From Billgrantia sulfidoxydans (GTDB taxonomy: Bacteria > Pseudomonadota > Gammaproteobacteria > Pseudomonadales > Halomonadaceae), in the NCBI RefSeq assembly GCF_017868775.1, contig NZ_CP053381.1, positions 2,480,001 through 2,544,000 of the forward strand: DNA of 64,000 bases. Reading direction: 5' to 3'. Under the pieces are notes generated by a model. That model had not been told where the DNA came from and did no database searches. It saw only the letters and a program-made list of their open reading frames with translations. Shown one piece after another: positions 25,512-35,817 of the stretch (positions within the stretch are counted from its first letter, which is position 1; each line of letters opens with the position of its first letter). The translations under genes and the position numbers were made by a program.

Positions 25512-27790
25512 GCGCGTTCCTCTTGCTCTTCGCTGACTCGGAGCCCCACGACCCTGGCAAGTTCCGTGAAGCCGGGGAACGAGGTGGCGACGTTGGCGCA
25601 GTCGTCGATGACGATCTCCTCGCCGGCGCGCAGGGAGGCCACCACGAAGGACATGGCGATACGGTGGTCGCCCAGGCTGTCGATGCGACCCCCGCCGTAG
25701 GCCACTTCGCGATCGCCTGCGCCGACGATGTCGATGCCATCCTCCATCACGGTGTGTTCCACGCCCAGGGTCGCCAGACCGTCGGCCATGGCCTGGATAC
25801 GGTCCGACTCCTTCACCCGCAGCTCCTCGGCGCCGCGCAGGCGCGTGGTGCCCCTGGCGCAGGCGGCGGCGACGAACAGCGCCGGGAATTCGTCGATGGC
25901 CAGCGGCACCTGGTCGACAGGGATGTCGATGCCCTTGAGCGGTGCGTAGCGGATGTGCAGGTCGGCCACCGGCTCGCCGCCCACTTCGCGCTCGTTGAAC
26001 AGGCGAAGGTCGGCGCCCATTAGCTGAAGGATGTTGATCACGCCGATCCGCGTGGGGTTGATGCCCACGTGCTCGAGGATCAGGTTGGAGCCGGGCGTAA
26101 TGGCGGCGGCTACCAGGAAGAAGGTGGCGGAGGAGATGTCGGAGGGCACGTCGATGGGCGCGGCGGTGAGCTTGCCGCCGCCCTGCAGCCAACAGGTATC
26201 GCCTTCGCGGTGGACCTCATAGCCGAAGCCGGCCAGCATGCGCTCGGTGTGGTCGCGGGTGGGCGCCGGCTCGCGCACGCGGGTCTCGCCTTCGGCATAC
26301 AGCCCGGCGAGCAGCAGGCAGGACTTCACCTGGGCGCTGGCCATGGGCATGTCGTAGGTGATGCCCTTGAGCGCCTGGCCGCCGTGGATCCTGAGCGGCG
26401 GGCGACCGCCCTCGGCGGTATCGATCTTCGCCCCCATCAGCCGCAGCGGGTCAGCCACGCGGCCCATGGGGCGCTTGGTCAGCGAGGCGTCGCCGATCAG
26501 TTCGGTGTCGAAGGCCTGCCCCGCCAGCAGGCCGGCGAACAGGCGCATGGCGGTGCCGGCGTTGCCCACGTAGAGCGGGCCGGAGGGCGCCTTGAGACCG
26601 CGCATGCCGACGCCGTGCACGGTGACCCGCCCCTGGTGCGGGCCTTCGATGGCCACGCCCATCTCGCGGAACGCCTGCAGCGTGGCCAGGCTGTCCTCCC
26701 CTTCCAGGAACCCCTTCACTTCGGTGACGCCTTCGGCCAGCGCGCCGAGCATGATCGAGCGGTGGGAGATCGACTTGTCGCCCGGTACGCGAATGCGCCC
26801 GGCCACACGGCCACCGGGCGCGGCCCGGAAGGTGAGTCTGCCTTGTTCTTGCATCTGGTATTCCGCCTGATAACTGGTCTGGTTCAGGAGAGAGTCGAAA
26901 TAGTGCCGGGCGTGGCTGGCACGGTCGAAGATGGCAAGCATAGCATCGCCGTCGCCCGCTTCCACTGCCTGGCGCAGCCGGCCGAGCCCCGTTTGGAAGT
27001 CGTCGAGGGAGGCCAGCACCGCCTCGCGGTTGGCGGTGAAGATGTCGCGCCACATCACCGGGTCGCTGCCGGCGATGCGGGTGAAGTCGCGAAACCCGCC
27101 GGCGGCGTAGCGGAAGATCTCCAGCCGCTCGTCCTGGCGCGCCAGGGTGTCCACCAGCGAGAAGGCGAGCAGGTGCGGCAGGTGGCTGGTGCGCGCCAGC
27201 ACCTGGTCGTGGCGGTCAACGTCCATCTCCAGCACTTCAGCGCCACAGGCACGCCACAGCACCTGCACCCGGGCCACGGCGACGGGGGCCGTCTCGGCGG
27301 CGGGGGTGAGGATCACCTTGTGGTTGACGTAGAGCCGCGGATCGGCGGCCGCCACGCCGCTCTTCTCGGAGCCGGCGATGGGGTGGCCCAGCACCAGCCC
27401 GGCCGGTAGGCGGCCGAAGGCGGCCAGGGCGCAATCGCGCACCGCAGCCTTGGTGCTGCCGACGTCGGTGATCACCACGCGCGGGGCTTCGCCGTCCAGC
27501 GCCTCCGTCGGCAGTGCGGCGGCCAGTTCGGTCATCACGCTGCGCATGGCCAGCACCGGCACCGCCAGCACGATCAGCGTGGCACCTTCCACCAGCGGCG
27601 CGAGGCGAGTGTCGCCCGCGTCGATCAGGCCCATCTCGATGCCGCGCGTGATCTCGCCGGGATCCGGGTCGCATGCCTGGATCGTGCCCGCAAAGCCTGC
27701 CGCGCGCAGCGCGGCGGCCAGTGAACCGCCGATCAGCCCCAGGCCGACGATGAGGAGGCGCGCTTCATTCGGTGTCGTACCGCCCACCAC
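25508..27790 (-). CDS. Bifunctional prephenate dehydrogenase / EPSP synthase (TyrA-AroA fusion)
   Basis: Fusion of two aromatic amino acid enzymes, about 760 residues. Residues 1 to about 310 are prephenate dehydrogenase (tyrosine branch), with the Rossmann motif [36 protein letters not shown] and [17 protein letters not shown]. From about residue 325 comes 3-phosphoshikimate 1-carboxyvinyltransferase (chorismate synthesis), with [53 protein letters not shown] and [20 protein letters not shown]. The same fusion is known in Pseudomonas and Halomonas relatives. The start is uncertain: GTG at 27790 or 27787 directly follows the pheA stop and has no strong ribosome site, while the frame itself is open to 27925 inside pheA. 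Confidence 0.93.
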   Translation of the reverse strand: MVGGTTPNEARLLIVGLGLIGGSLAAALRAAGFAGTIQACDPDPGEITRGIEMGLIDAGDTRLAPLVEGATLIVLAVPVLAMRSVMTELAAALPTEALDGEAPRVVITDVGSTKAAVRDCALAAFGRLPAGLVLGHPIAGSEKSGVAAADPRLYVNHKVILTPAAETAPVAVARVQVLWRACGAEVLEMDVDRHDQVLARTSHLPHLLAFSLVDTLARQDERLEIFRYAAGGFRDFTRIAGSDPVMWRDIFTANREAVLASLDDFQTGLGRLRQAVEAGDGDAMLAIFDRASHARHYFDSLLNQTSYQAEYQMQEQGRLTFRAAPGGRVAGRIRVPGDKSISHRSIMLGALAEGVTEVKGFLEGEDSLATLQAFREMGVAIEGPHQGRVTVHGVGMRGLKAPSGPLYVGNAGTAMRLFAGLLAGQAFDTELIGDASLTKRPMGRVADPLRLMGAKIDTAEGGRPPLRIHGGQALKGITYDMPMASAQVKSCLLLAGLYAEGETRVREPAPTRDHTERMLAGFGYEVHREGDTCWLQGGGKLTAAPIDVPSDISSATFFLVAAAITPGSNLILEHVGINPTRIGVINILQLMGADLRLFNEREVGGEPVADLHIRYAPLKGIDIPVDQVPLAIDEFPALFVAAACARGTTRLRGAEELRVKESDRIQAMADGLATLGVEHTVMEDGIDIVGAGDREVAYGGGRIDSLGDHRIAMSFVVASLRAGEEIVIDDCANVATSFPGFTELARVVGLRVSEEQEERA

Positions 27791-27792
27791 GC

Positions 27793-28884
27793 TTACAGCA
27801 CACCCACGGGGTAGGAGCCGAGCACCTTGACTTCGGAGGCGCGCAGGCGCACCTCCTCGAGCACCGCGGCGACCCGCGGCTCGTCCACGTGGCCCTTGAA
27901 GTCGATGAAGAACACGTAGTTCCACACCCCGGTACGCGAGGGCCGTGTCTCCAGCCGCGTGAGGTCGATGCTGTGCCGGTGGAACGGCTCGAGCAGGTCG
28001 TGCAGCGCGCCGGGCTGGTTGCGCATGGCAACCACGATGGAGGTCTTGTCCTCGCCGGACATCGGCACGTGCTGGCTGCCGATGATCAGGAAGCGCGTGG
28101 AGTTGTCGGGGCGATCCTCGATCTTCTCGGCGACCTTCTCCAGGCCGTAGAGCTTGGCGGCCATGTCACCGGCGATGGCGGCGCTATGCCACTCGCTCTT
28201 GATCATGCGCGCCGCCTCGGCGTTGGACGACACCGGCACCCGCTCGGCGCGCGGGTAGTGGGCGTCGAGCCACTTGCGGCACTGAGCCAGGGACTGCGGG
28301 TGGGAGTAGACCCGAGAGACCTTGTCGCGCAGCGTGGTGTCGGCGACCAGCAGGTGGTGGTGGATACGCAGCACCACTTCGCCGCAGATGCGGATCGAGG
28401 AGTCCATGAACGAGTCGAGGGTGTGGCTGACCACGCCCTCGGTGGAGTTCTCCACCGGTACCACGCCGTAGTTGACCGCCCCCGCTTCCACTTCGCGGAA
28501 GACCTCGTCGATGGCGGCCATCGGCATGCTCACCGCGCTCTCGCCGAAGTGCTTGAGCGCGGCCTGCTGGGTGAAGGTGCCTTCGGGGCCGAGATAGGCC
28601 ACTTTGGTGGGCTGCTCCAGCGCCAGGCAGGCGGACATGATCTCACGGAACAGCCGCGCCATCTCCTCGCTGTTGAGCGGGCCTGGGTTGAGCTCCATGA
28701 TCCGGCGCAGCACCTGGGCCTCTCGCTCGGGACGGTAGAAGACGGCACTGGGGTCGTGCTTGGTCTTGACCTCGGCGACCTGCTTGGCGCAATCGGCACG
28801 GGCGCTGATCAGGCGCAGGATCTCGTTGTCGAGCTCGTCGATGCGCTGGCGCAGCGAGTCGAGGTTGGTGGGGCTATCGGTCAT
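27793..28884 (-). CDS. pheA: Chorismate mutase / prephenate dehydratase
   Basis: P-protein that makes phenylpyruvate from chorismate through prephenate. Of 363 residues, the first 90 or so are an AroQ chorismate mutase (LDSLRQRIDELDNEILRLIS, FYRPEREAQVLRRIMEL), the next 180 are prephenate dehydratase (VAYLGPEGTFTQQAALKHFG, VPVENSTEGVVSHTLDSF, DNSTRFLIIG with the essential Thr-Arg-Phe), and the last 85 are an ACT domain (GALHDLLEPF, LETRPSRTGVWNYVFF) that should bind phenylalanine for feedback inhibition. It ends 2 nt before the tyrA-aroA start. In Pseudomonas a hisC-type gene lies between; here it is missing. Confidence 0.96.
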   Translation of the reverse strand: MTDSPTNLDSLRQRIDELDNEILRLISARADCAKQVAEVKTKHDPSAVFYRPEREAQVLRRIMELNPGPLNSEEMARLFREIMSACLALEQPTKVAYLGPEGTFTQQAALKHFGESAVSMPMAAIDEVFREVEAGAVNYGVVPVENSTEGVVSHTLDSFMDSSIRICGEVVLRIHHHLLVADTTLRDKVSRVYSHPQSLAQCRKWLDAHYPRAERVPVSSNAEAARMIKSEWHSAAIAGDMAAKLYGLEKVAEKIEDRPDNSTRFLIIGSQHVPMSGEDKTSIVVAMRNQPGALHDLLEPFHRHSIDLTRLETRPSRTGVWNYVFFIDFKGHVDEPRVAAVLEEVRLRASEVKVLGSYPVGVL

Positions 28885-28887
28885 GGC

Positions 28888-29973
28888 TTATCCCCTGCGT
28901 TGCTCGAAGTCGGCCATGAAGTCGATCAGCGCATCGACGGCCGCTTCGGGTACGGCGTTGTAGAGGCTCGCCCGCATGCCGCCGACGCTGCGGTGGCCCT
29001 TGAGGTTGAGCAGCCCGGCCTCTTCGGCTTCCGCCAGGAACGGCTTGTCGAGACGTTCGTCGGCGAGCACGAAGGGCACGTTCGTGCGCGAACGATTGCG
29101 CAAGGCGATGGGGTTGGAGTAGAGGCCGCTCGAATCGATCGCCGCATACAGCTTGGCCGCCTTGCGCGCGTTGATGGTCGCCATGGCCTCGAGCCCGCCG
29201 ATGTCGTGCTTGAGCCACTGGAACACCAGACCCGCCAGGTACCAGGCGTAGGTGGGCGGCGTGTTGACCATGGAGCCCGCCTCGGCCACGGCCTGGTAGT
29301 CGAACAGGCTGGGGATGCGTTGGCAGCGCCGATCCAGGAGGTCTTCACGCACCACCACCAGGGTGAGGCCTGCCGGGCCGATGTTCTTCTGCGCCCCGGC
29401 ATAGATCACGCCGAAGCGCGATACGTCGAGCGGCTCGGCCAGGATGCTCGAGGAGTAGTCGCATACCAGCGGCACGCTGACGTCGGGAATGTAGTCGAAC
29501 TCCAGCCCGCCGATGGTCTCGTTGGCGGTGTAGTGCAGGTAGGCCGCGTCACTCGACAGCACCAGCTCCGCCTGGGTCGGCACTTCGGTATGGCCGCTGG
29601 CTTCACTGGAGCCTGCCATGTGCACGGCAAAGCCAAGATGCTTCGCTTCCGCCAGCGCCTTCTTGCCCCAGATGCCGGTGTAGAGGAAGTTGGCCGTGCC
29701 ACCCTGCCCCAGCAGGTTCATCGGCACCATGGAGAACTGCAGGCTGGCGCCGCCCTGCAGGAACAGCACCTTGTAGTTCTCGGGTATGGCGAGCAGCTCG
29801 CGCAGGTCGAATTCGGCCTGCTCGGCGATGGCCACGAACTCCGGCGAGCGGTGGCTCATCTCCATCACCGAGAGTCCGCGGCCGTGGTAGTCGAGCATTT
29901 CTTCCCGCGCGCGCTCGAGCACCGGGGTGGGAAGCGCCGCGGGACCGGCGCAGAAGTTGTAGTGGCGTGTCAT
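28888..29973 (-). CDS. serC: Phosphoserine aminotransferase
   Basis: PLP-dependent enzyme of serine and pyridoxal-phosphate synthesis. The 361 residues start MTRHYNFCAGPAALPTPVLE, a family signature, and include FLQGGASLQFSMVPMNLL and GVIYAGAQKNIGPAGLTLVV, where Lys in AQKN is the Schiff-base residue. The C-terminal part ends HRSVGGMRASLYNAVPEAA, also typical. pheA begins 3 nt after its stop; it lies 177 nt after gyrA on the same strand, as in Pseudomonas. Confidence 0.97.
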   Translation of the reverse strand: MTRHYNFCAGPAALPTPVLERAREEMLDYHGRGLSVMEMSHRSPEFVAIAEQAEFDLRELLAIPENYKVLFLQGGASLQFSMVPMNLLGQGGTANFLYTGIWGKKALAEAKHLGFAVHMAGSSEASGHTEVPTQAELVLSSDAAYLHYTANETIGGLEFDYIPDVSVPLVCDYSSSILAEPLDVSRFGVIYAGAQKNIGPAGLTLVVVREDLLDRRCQRIPSLFDYQAVAEAGSMVNTPPTYAWYLAGLVFQWLKHDIGGLEAMATINARKAAKLYAAIDSSGLYSNPIALRNRSRTNVPFVLADERLDKPFLAEAEEAGLLNLKGHRSVGGMRASLYNAVPEAAVDALIDFMADFEQRRG

Positions 29974-30149
29974 CAGCGTGGTGTTCCGTTCTACTCATGT
30001 CGTGGCCAGGCGAGATGAGCGCCGGGGACGAGCCGGAGCGAGGGTCTTTTGCCATGGATGGCAAAAGTAGCGCCCAGGGATGGGTTCACAGCGCCCTCGC
30101 GAGGCTCGTCGCCGGAACAGCTCATCGCTTTCCGGTTATGCAGACGCGC

Positions 30150-32888
30150 TTATTCGTCGTTCCGGTTCTCTTCTACACCCTCGCTCCCGTCCGCATCCGG
30201 CCCAGCCTGCAGCTCGGCTTTCGGTGCGTCCTCCGCTTCACCCTCATCGCCATTCTCAGGCTCGCTCTCCGCGTCGGGCTCGTCGATACGCACGGTCTTG
30301 ACCAGCTTCTCGTCGTTGCCCAGGCGGATCAGCATCACGCCCTGGGTATTGCGTGAGGTGATCGAGACCTCGTCGACGCGAGTCCGCACCAGGGTGCCGC
30401 GGTCGGTGATCAACATCATCTCGTCGGCAGAGTAGACCTGCATGGCAGCCACCAAGGAGCCGTTGCGCTCGCTGGTCTGCATGGCGATGACGCCTTGGCC
30501 GCCGCGCCCGCGCAATGGGAACTCCTCGAGCCGGGTACGCTTGCCGTAGCCGTTCTCGGAGGCGGTGAGGATGTAGATCTGGCCGCCGTTGCCGTTTTCC
30601 AGCGCGGTGCCCTCCTCGCCTTCCGTCTCGCTGTCGGCGTCGGCGTCGGCGTCGATCTGCTGGCTCTGGGGGATGATCAGGCTGATCACCTCGGCATCGC
30701 CCAGCAGCTTCATGCCGCGTACGCCGCGGGCGGTACGCCCCATGGCGCGTACGTTGCTCTCCTCGAACCGAATCGCCTTGCCATTGGACGACAGCATCAT
30801 GACATGGTCGTTGCCGGAAGTGATGGCGGCGCCCACCAGGCGGTCGCCCTCTTCGATATCAATGGCGATCAGGCCGACGCTACGCGGACGCGAGAATTGG
30901 TCGAGGCTGGTGCGCTTGACCGTGCCCTTGGCGGTGGCGAAGAAGATGTAGCAGTCCGGGCTGTAATCCTTCACCGGCATGATGGCGTTGATCGACTCGC
31001 CCTCGTCCAGCGGCAGCAGGTTGACCAGCGGCTTGCCGCGTGAGCCGCGGCTGGCCGCCGGCATCTCGTAGACCTTGAGCCAGTAGACCTTGCCCTTGTT
31101 GGAGAACAGCAGCACGGTGTCGTGGGTGGAGGCCACCAGCAGGTGCTCGATGACGTCCTCATCCTTCATGCTGGTCGCCGACTTGCCGCGTCCGCCGCGG
31201 CGCTGGGCCTGGTAGTCGGAAAGCGGCTGCGTCTTGGCGTAGCCGGTACGCGACACCGTGACCACCATGTCCTCCTCGGCGATGAGATCCTCGATGGAGA
31301 GGTCGAGGTGGCTGGCCTGGATCTCGGTGCGGCGGGCATCGCCGAACTGGTCGCGCACCGCGGTGAGCTCCTCGCGGATCACTTCGAGCAGACGCTCGCT
31401 GGAGGCCAGGATGGCCATCAGCTCGGCGATCTTTTCGAGAATGCCCAGGTACTCGTCGAGCAGCTTCTCGGTCTCGAGGCCGGTCAGGCGGTGCAGGCGC
31501 AGCTCGAGGATGGCCTGGGCCTGGGCCGGCGACAGGCGATACTCTGTGCCGGTGGTGTTGAGGCCGAAACCTTCCTCCAGCTCCTCGGGCTTGCACGAGG
31601 TGGCCCCGGCGCGCTCGAGCATGGCGGTGACCTGGCCGGGCTGCCAGACCTTGTCGAGCAGCTTCTCCTTGGCCTCGGCGGCGCTCGGCGAGGCCTTGAT
31701 CAGCTCGATCACCTCATCGATATTGGAGATGGCCACGGCCAGGCCTTCGAGGATATGACCGCGCTCGCGGGCCTTCTTCAGCTCGTACAGGGTGCGCCGT
31801 GTGACCACTTCGCGACGATGGCGAATGAAGGCCTCGAGCACCTCCTTGAGGTTGAGGATCTTGGGCTGGCCATCCTCGATGGCGACCATGTTGATGCCGA
31901 AGACGTTCTGCAGCTGGGTCTGGGCGAAGAGGTTGTTGACCACCACGTCCCCGGACTCGCCGCGCTTGACCTCGATCACCACGCGCAGGCCGTCCTTGTC
32001 GGATTCGTCGCGCAGTTCGGCGATGCCTTCGATCTTCTTGTCCTTGACCAGCTCGGCGATCTTCTCGATCAGCCGCGCCTTGTTCACCTGGTACGGCAGC
32101 TCGGTGACGATGATGTGGTCGCGGCCGGTCTTGTCATCGTGCTCGATGGTGTGGCGGGCACGCACGTAGATGCGCCCGCGGCCGGTGCGATAGGCCTCGA
32201 GGATGCCGGCACGGCCGTTGATGATGCCTGCGGTGGGGAAGTCGGGCCCGGAGATGTACTCCATCAGGTCGTCGACCGTCAGGGTGTAGTCGTCGATCAG
32301 CGCCAGGCAGCCGTCGATCACCTCGCCCATGTTGTGTGGCGGGATGTTGGTCGCCATGCCGACGGCGATGCCCGAGGAGCCGTTGATCAGCAGGTTAGGC
32401 ACCTTGGTCGGCAGCACGTCGGGAATGCGCTCGGTGCCGTCGTAGTTGTCGACCCAGTCGACGGTGTCCTTGTCGAGGTCGGCCAGCAGCTCGTGGGCGA
32501 GCCTGGCCATGCGCACCTCGGTGTAACGCATGGCCGCGGCGCTGTCGCCGTCAATGGAGCCGAAGTTGCCCTGGCCGTCGACCAGCACGTGGCGCATGGA
32601 GAAGTCCTGCGCCATGCGTACGATGGTGTCGTAGACCGCGCTATCGCCATGGGGGTGATATTTACCGATGACGTCGCCCACCACGCGGGCCGACTTCTTG
32701 TAAGGCTTGTTCCAGTCGTTGCCGAGTTCGTGCATGGCGAACAGCACGCGCCGGTGCACCGGCTTGAGCCCGTCGCGCACGTCCGGCAGCGCACGGCCGA
32801 TGATCACGCTCATGGCGTAGTCGAGGTACGACTGCTTCAGCTCGTCCTCGATGTTGACTGGCAGAATCTCTCTGGCGATGTCACCCAT
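30150..32888 (-). CDS. gyrA: DNA gyrase subunit A
   Basis: Catalytic breakage-reunion subunit of DNA gyrase, 912 residues. It starts [20 protein letters not shown], has the quinolone region [17 protein letters not shown] with the wild-type-like Ser and Asp, the active-site Tyr in [10 protein letters not shown], and the GyrA box QRRGGRGKS, after which come the beta-pinwheel repeats. The ATG at 32888 fits the family N terminus; the frame extends to 32966 without family similarity. Two oddities: an acidic Asp/Glu/Ala insertion of about 30 residues inside the C-terminal domain (after [11 protein letters not shown], before [18 protein letters not shown]) and a long acidic tail ([20 protein letters not shown] and on). 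Both fit adaptation to a high-salt lifestyle. First gene of the aromatic-pathway series. Confidence 0.97.
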   Translation of the reverse strand: MGDIAREILPVNIEDELKQSYLDYAMSVIIGRALPDVRDGLKPVHRRVLFAMHELGNDWNKPYKKSARVVGDVIGKYHPHGDSAVYDTIVRMAQDFSMRHVLVDGQGNFGSIDGDSAAAMRYTEVRMARLAHELLADLDKDTVDWVDNYDGTERIPDVLPTKVPNLLINGSSGIAVGMATNIPPHNMGEVIDGCLALIDDYTLTVDDLMEYISGPDFPTAGIINGRAGILEAYRTGRGRIYVRARHTIEHDDKTGRDHIIVTELPYQVNKARLIEKIAELVKDKKIEGIAELRDESDKDGLRVVIEVKRGESGDVVVNNLFAQTQLQNVFGINMVAIEDGQPKILNLKEVLEAFIRHRREVVTRRTLYELKKARERGHILEGLAVAISNIDEVIELIKASPSAAEAKEKLLDKVWQPGQVTAMLERAGATSCKPEELEEGFGLNTTGTEYRLSPAQAQAILELRLHRLTGLETEKLLDEYLGILEKIAELMAILASSERLLEVIREELTAVRDQFGDARRTEIQASHLDLSIEDLIAEEDMVVTVSRTGYAKTQPLSDYQAQRRGGRGKSATSMKDEDVIEHLLVASTHDTVLLFSNKGKVYWLKVYEMPAASRGSRGKPLVNLLPLDEGESINAIMPVKDYSPDCYIFFATAKGTVKRTSLDQFSRPRSVGLIAIDIEEGDRLVGAAITSGNDHVMMLSSNGKAIRFEESNVRAMGRTARGVRGMKLLGDAEVISLIIPQSQQIDADADADSETEGEEGTALENGNGGQIYILTASENGYGKRTRLEEFPLRGRGGQGVIAMQTSERNGSLVAAMQVYSADEMMLITDRGTLVRTRVDEVSITSRNTQGVMLIRLGNDEKLVKTVRIDEPDAESEPENGDEGEAEDAPKAELQAGPDADGSEGVEENRNDE

Positions 32889-33075
32889 GGGTTGTCGAAT
32901 CCTTTGCGCTACAGCGAACTGGCGCGCTCCTCGGGCCAAACCGTGACCAAGGCGGCGGCGCGCCATTACAGCCTGCCATCATACCACTCCGGGCAACACA
33001 AAGGCAGCGTGCGGGACAGTGCAAAGGAAGGCTGGACACAAGCGACAAGATGATGTTGCCGCTCATGTTTCCCCT

Positions 33076-33504
33076 TCATGCCTCCTTCGGCAGCACCAGC
33101 GGCTCCAGGGCCTGGCGGATCTCGCCCTCGATGGGCATGGATTGCTGGTTGCGCACGTCGAACAGCACGAAGGTGAGGTCGGCATCGGCAATCGGCTGGC
33201 CGTCACCGATGCGCCGGATCTCGTGATGGATGCGGGCGCTACGGTGGCCCAGCTCGGCGACTCGGGTGAGCACTTCGAGATCGTCACCACCCACCGCGGC
33301 CTGGCGATAGTTGATGTTGAGGTTGACCGCCACCAGGGCCGGGTTACCGGAAGCGAAATGCCGCGCGAGCTCGGGGCGGTCATCGAAGTAACCCCAGCGC
33401 CCCTCTTCCAGGAACTCCAGGTAGCGGGCGTTGTTGACGTGGCCATAACCATCCAGGTGGTAGCCACGTACACGCAGGGTGACGCGGGAAATGCGGTTAT
33501 CCAT
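33076..33504 (-). CDS. Hotdog-fold acyl-CoA thioesterase (YbgC/4HBT type)
   Basis: A 142-residue hotdog-fold thioesterase that probably hydrolyses acyl-CoA or acyl-ACP. The active-site helix is visible near residue 15: YHLDGYGHVNNARYLEFLEE, followed by GRWGYFD. In this family the acidic residue before GHVNN is catalytic, and VAVNLNINYRQAAVGGDDLE continues the fold. ATG at 33504. Immediately upstream, at 33566-33589, is a perfect CAAAC-N4-GTTTG operator of the PsrA type, which would link its expression to fatty acids. It is divergent from rdgC. Confidence 0.87.
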   Translation of the reverse strand: MDNRISRVTLRVRGYHLDGYGHVNNARYLEFLEEGRWGYFDDRPELARHFASGNPALVAVNLNINYRQAAVGGDDLEVLTRVAELGHRSARIHHEIRRIGDGQPIADADLTFVLFDVRNQQSMPIEGEIRQALEPLVLPKEA

Positions 33505-33565
33505 GGGCGGGCCCCCTTGTTCGGTCGATGATGCTGCCGCCCGATTCTAGGCCTGCCATCGCACC

Positions 33566-33589
33566 GAATTCAAACAACAGTTTGAATTC
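33566..33589. promoter_or_regulatory. PsrA-type operator (CAAAC-N4-GTTTG) with 10-bp arms
   Basis: A perfect inverted repeat with 10-bp arms (GAATTCAAAC and its complement) and a 4-nt centre AACA. Its core CAAAC-AACA-GTTTG matches the published consensus of the Pseudomonas fatty-acid regulator PsrA (G/C-AAAC-N2-4-GTTTG/C). It lies 62 nt before the thioesterase ATG and 85 nt before the rdgC ATG, within a divergent promoter region. A PsrA homologue is not in the window, so binding is inferred. Confidence 0.6.
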
Positions 33590-33673
33590 AGGTGAATCCT
33601 GACACCGTTTGCCACTGGAACCCTGATCCCCCCTTCGCCATAATATGCGTCCTTTTGCCCAGGGAATTGCACC

Positions 33674-34603
33674 ATGTGGTTCAAGCACTTGCACCTTTAC
33701 CGCCTGCACGGGTCGGCGGGAATTCCGGCCGCCGACCTGGAAGCCGCCCTGGCCGAGCAAGTGGCTCGCTCGCCCGGCGGCCAGGAAGCCAGGCGCGTGG
33801 GCTGGTGCCCTCCCGCGGGGCGCGCCGGCACCGCCCTGCTGCATGAACTGCAGGGGCAGCGCCTGATGACCATGCTGCGGCATGAGCGACTGCTGCCCGC
33901 CGGCGTGGTGCGCGAAGAGTTGGAAGAGCGCGGCGCCGACATCGAGGCCCGCGAGGGGCGCAAACTGCGCCGCCAGGAGAAGCAGGAACTCAAGGAGCAG
34001 ATCTACGAGGAGCTGCTGCCGCGCGCCTTCATTCGCAGCCAGAAGGTCGACCTGTGGTGGGATACCCGACGCAACCTGATCGCGGTGAATACCAGTTCGC
34101 GCAAGCGTGCCGAGGAAGCGCTGGACCTGCTCCGCGAGACCCTCGGCAGCCTCAAGGTGACGCCACTGGCGACCCAGACCCTGCCGATGCGCGCAATGAC
34201 CCAGTGGCTTGCCGAGGAGGGCTCGCGCCCCGCCTCGCTGCAGCTCGGCGACCAGGTCGAGCTCAAGGCCAAGGGTGACGACGGCGTCCTGCGCGCCCGC
34301 CAGGTGGACCTGGACAGCGACGAGATCCAGCAGCTGCTCGCCGCCGGCCGGCAGGCCAGCCGCCTGGGGGTGGAGATCGAGGGCAGGCTCGCCTACGTGC
34401 TGCACGACGACCTGACCCTCAAGTCCCTGCGGTTCAGCGATGCCTTGATCGACGAAGCGGGCGAGATCGAGGACGATGGCGATGCCATCGTGCGCCTCGA
34501 AGCCGACTTCATGCTGATGGCCCAGGCCTTGGCCGAAGAGGTGGAGCAGCTGATCGCCTGGCTGGGCGGCGAAGCCAATGCCGCCCCGCAGGAAAGTGAA
34601 TGA
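33674..34603 (+). CDS. rdgC: Recombination-associated protein RdgC
   Basis: Ring-shaped nucleoid-associated DNA-binding protein that limits RecA activity. The 309 residues begin MWFKHLHLYRLHGSAGIPAA, like the family start MWFKNLxxYR. Further signatures are LLPAGVVREELEERGADIEA, GRKLRRQEKQELKEQIYEEL (the RKxxRKEKxxLKEE segment) and LPRAFIRSQKVDLWWDTRRN. Length matches E. coli RdgC (303). AGGGA lies 8 nt before the ATG. Its stop overlaps the acyltransferase ATG (ATGA), starting a three-gene coupled group. Confidence 0.96.
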   Translation: MWFKHLHLYRLHGSAGIPAADLEAALAEQVARSPGGQEARRVGWCPPAGRAGTALLHELQGQRLMTMLRHERLLPAGVVREELEERGADIEAREGRKLRRQEKQELKEQIYEELLPRAFIRSQKVDLWWDTRRNLIAVNTSSRKRAEEALDLLRETLGSLKVTPLATQTLPMRAMTQWLAEEGSRPASLQLGDQVELKAKGDDGVLRARQVDLDSDEIQQLLAAGRQASRLGVEIEGRLAYVLHDDLTLKSLRFSDALIDEAGEIEDDGDAIVRLEADFMLMAQALAEEVEQLIAWLGGEANAAPQESE

Positions 34604-35817
34604 TTCAACCCGGCAACCAAGACACACCGATGACCGACACCGCGACAGGTACGACTTCCACGGATCCCTGGGCCGACATCCGCCCCTACCGGGACGACGA
34701 GGTAGCGGCGGTATTGGCGAACCTGGCCACCAACCGCGAGCTATTGGACGCCCTGACCCGCTACCGGCTGCCCCGCCTGAGCCGAACGCTGCCCTGGCTG
34801 GCCCGCGCCCTGGCCTCCTACGTGATTCGCCGCGAGACGCGCGATGTGGCCAGCGTGCACGACTTCCAGATGCGCGTGGCCCACTACATGGCGCGCATGA
34901 TCCGCACCTCCACCGACGATTTCCGCGTCGAGGGGCTGGAGCGGCTCAATCCCGATACCGCCTACCTGTTCATCGGCAACCATCGTGACATCTCGCTGGA
35001 CCCGGCCTTCGTCAACTACGCCCTGCACCGCGCGGGGCGCGACACCGTGCGAATCGCCATCGGCGACAACCTGCTCAAGAAGCCCTACGTGACCGACCTG
35101 ATGCGGCTCAACAAGAGTTTCATCGTGCCGCGCGCCCTGCGTGGCAAGCGCGCCATGCTGGCGGCCTACCAGAACCTCTCGAGCTACATTCGCCACTCGA
35201 TCACCGAGGACAACCATTCGATCTGGATGGCCCAGCGCGAGGGACGCGCCAAGGACGGCATCGACCGTACCGACACGGCGATCATCAAGATGCTGACCAT
35301 GGCCCGACGCCAGGAAGACCGCAGCGCCCCCATCGGCGATGCCATCGCCGAGCTGCGCATGGTACCGGTATCGATCAGCTACGAGTACGACCCCTGCGAC
35401 CTGCAGAAGGCACGTGAGCTGCACGCCATCCACAACCATGGCCGCTACGAGAAGAGTGAGTTCGAGGACATTCAGTCCATCGTGGCCGGCATCACCGGAC
35501 ACAAGGGCCGCGTGGAGCTGCGCTTCGGCGAGCCGCTTGGCACCGGCTTCGACACCCCGGAAGCGGTGGCCGCCGAGATCGACCGCCAGGTGGTCGGTGG
35601 GTACCACCTCTTCCCCAGCCACTACCTGGCCCTGGAAGCGCTGGGCGACGCGCCCGAGCTGCTGGACATGAGCGAGGTCAGCGATGTCGACCGGGCACGC
35701 TTCCAGGCGCGCCTGAACGAGGTTCCCACCGAGCTCCGCGACTGGTGGCTGACCCAGTACGCCAACCCCGTGCGCAACAAGGCGGCGCTGCTCGCAGGCA
35801 GCGACACGTCGTCATGA
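34600..35817 (+). CDS. 1-acyl-glycerol-3-phosphate acyltransferase-like protein
   Basis: A 405-residue PlsC-superfamily acyltransferase, probably acting on a glycerolipid at the inner membrane. The catalytic motif is in TAYLFIGNHRDISLDPAFVN near residue 125, an NHR-D-like variant of HxxxxD seen in this branch; IWMAQREGRAKDGIDRTD and MVPVSISYEYDPCD are further conserved blocks. No clear membrane helix is visible, unlike classic PlsC, so association may be peripheral. ATG at 34600 overlaps the rdgC stop; ATG at 34630 is an alternative. Its own stop overlaps the transporter start at 35814. Substrate is not known. Confidence 0.85.
   Translation: MIQPGNQDTPMTDTATGTTSTDPWADIRPYRDDEVAAVLANLATNRELLDALTRYRLPRLSRTLPWLARALASYVIRRETRDVASVHDFQMRVAHYMARMIRTSTDDFRVEGLERLNPDTAYLFIGNHRDISLDPAFVNYALHRAGRDTVRIAIGDNLLKKPYVTDLMRLNKSFIVPRALRGKRAMLAAYQNLSSYIRHSITEDNHSIWMAQREGRAKDGIDRTDTAIIKMLTMARRQEDRSAPIGDAIAELRMVPVSISYEYDPCDLQKARELHAIHNHGRYEKSEFEDIQSIVAGITGHKGRVELRFGEPLGTGFDTPEAVAAEIDRQVVGGYHLFPSHYLALEALGDAPELLDMSEVSDVDRARFQARLNEVPTELRDWWLTQYANPVRNKAALLAGSDTSS

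Noticed and set aside
31122-33053. 643-codon plus-strand open frame over gyrA
   Set aside because: Antisense shadow of gyrA; no ribosome site or motif.
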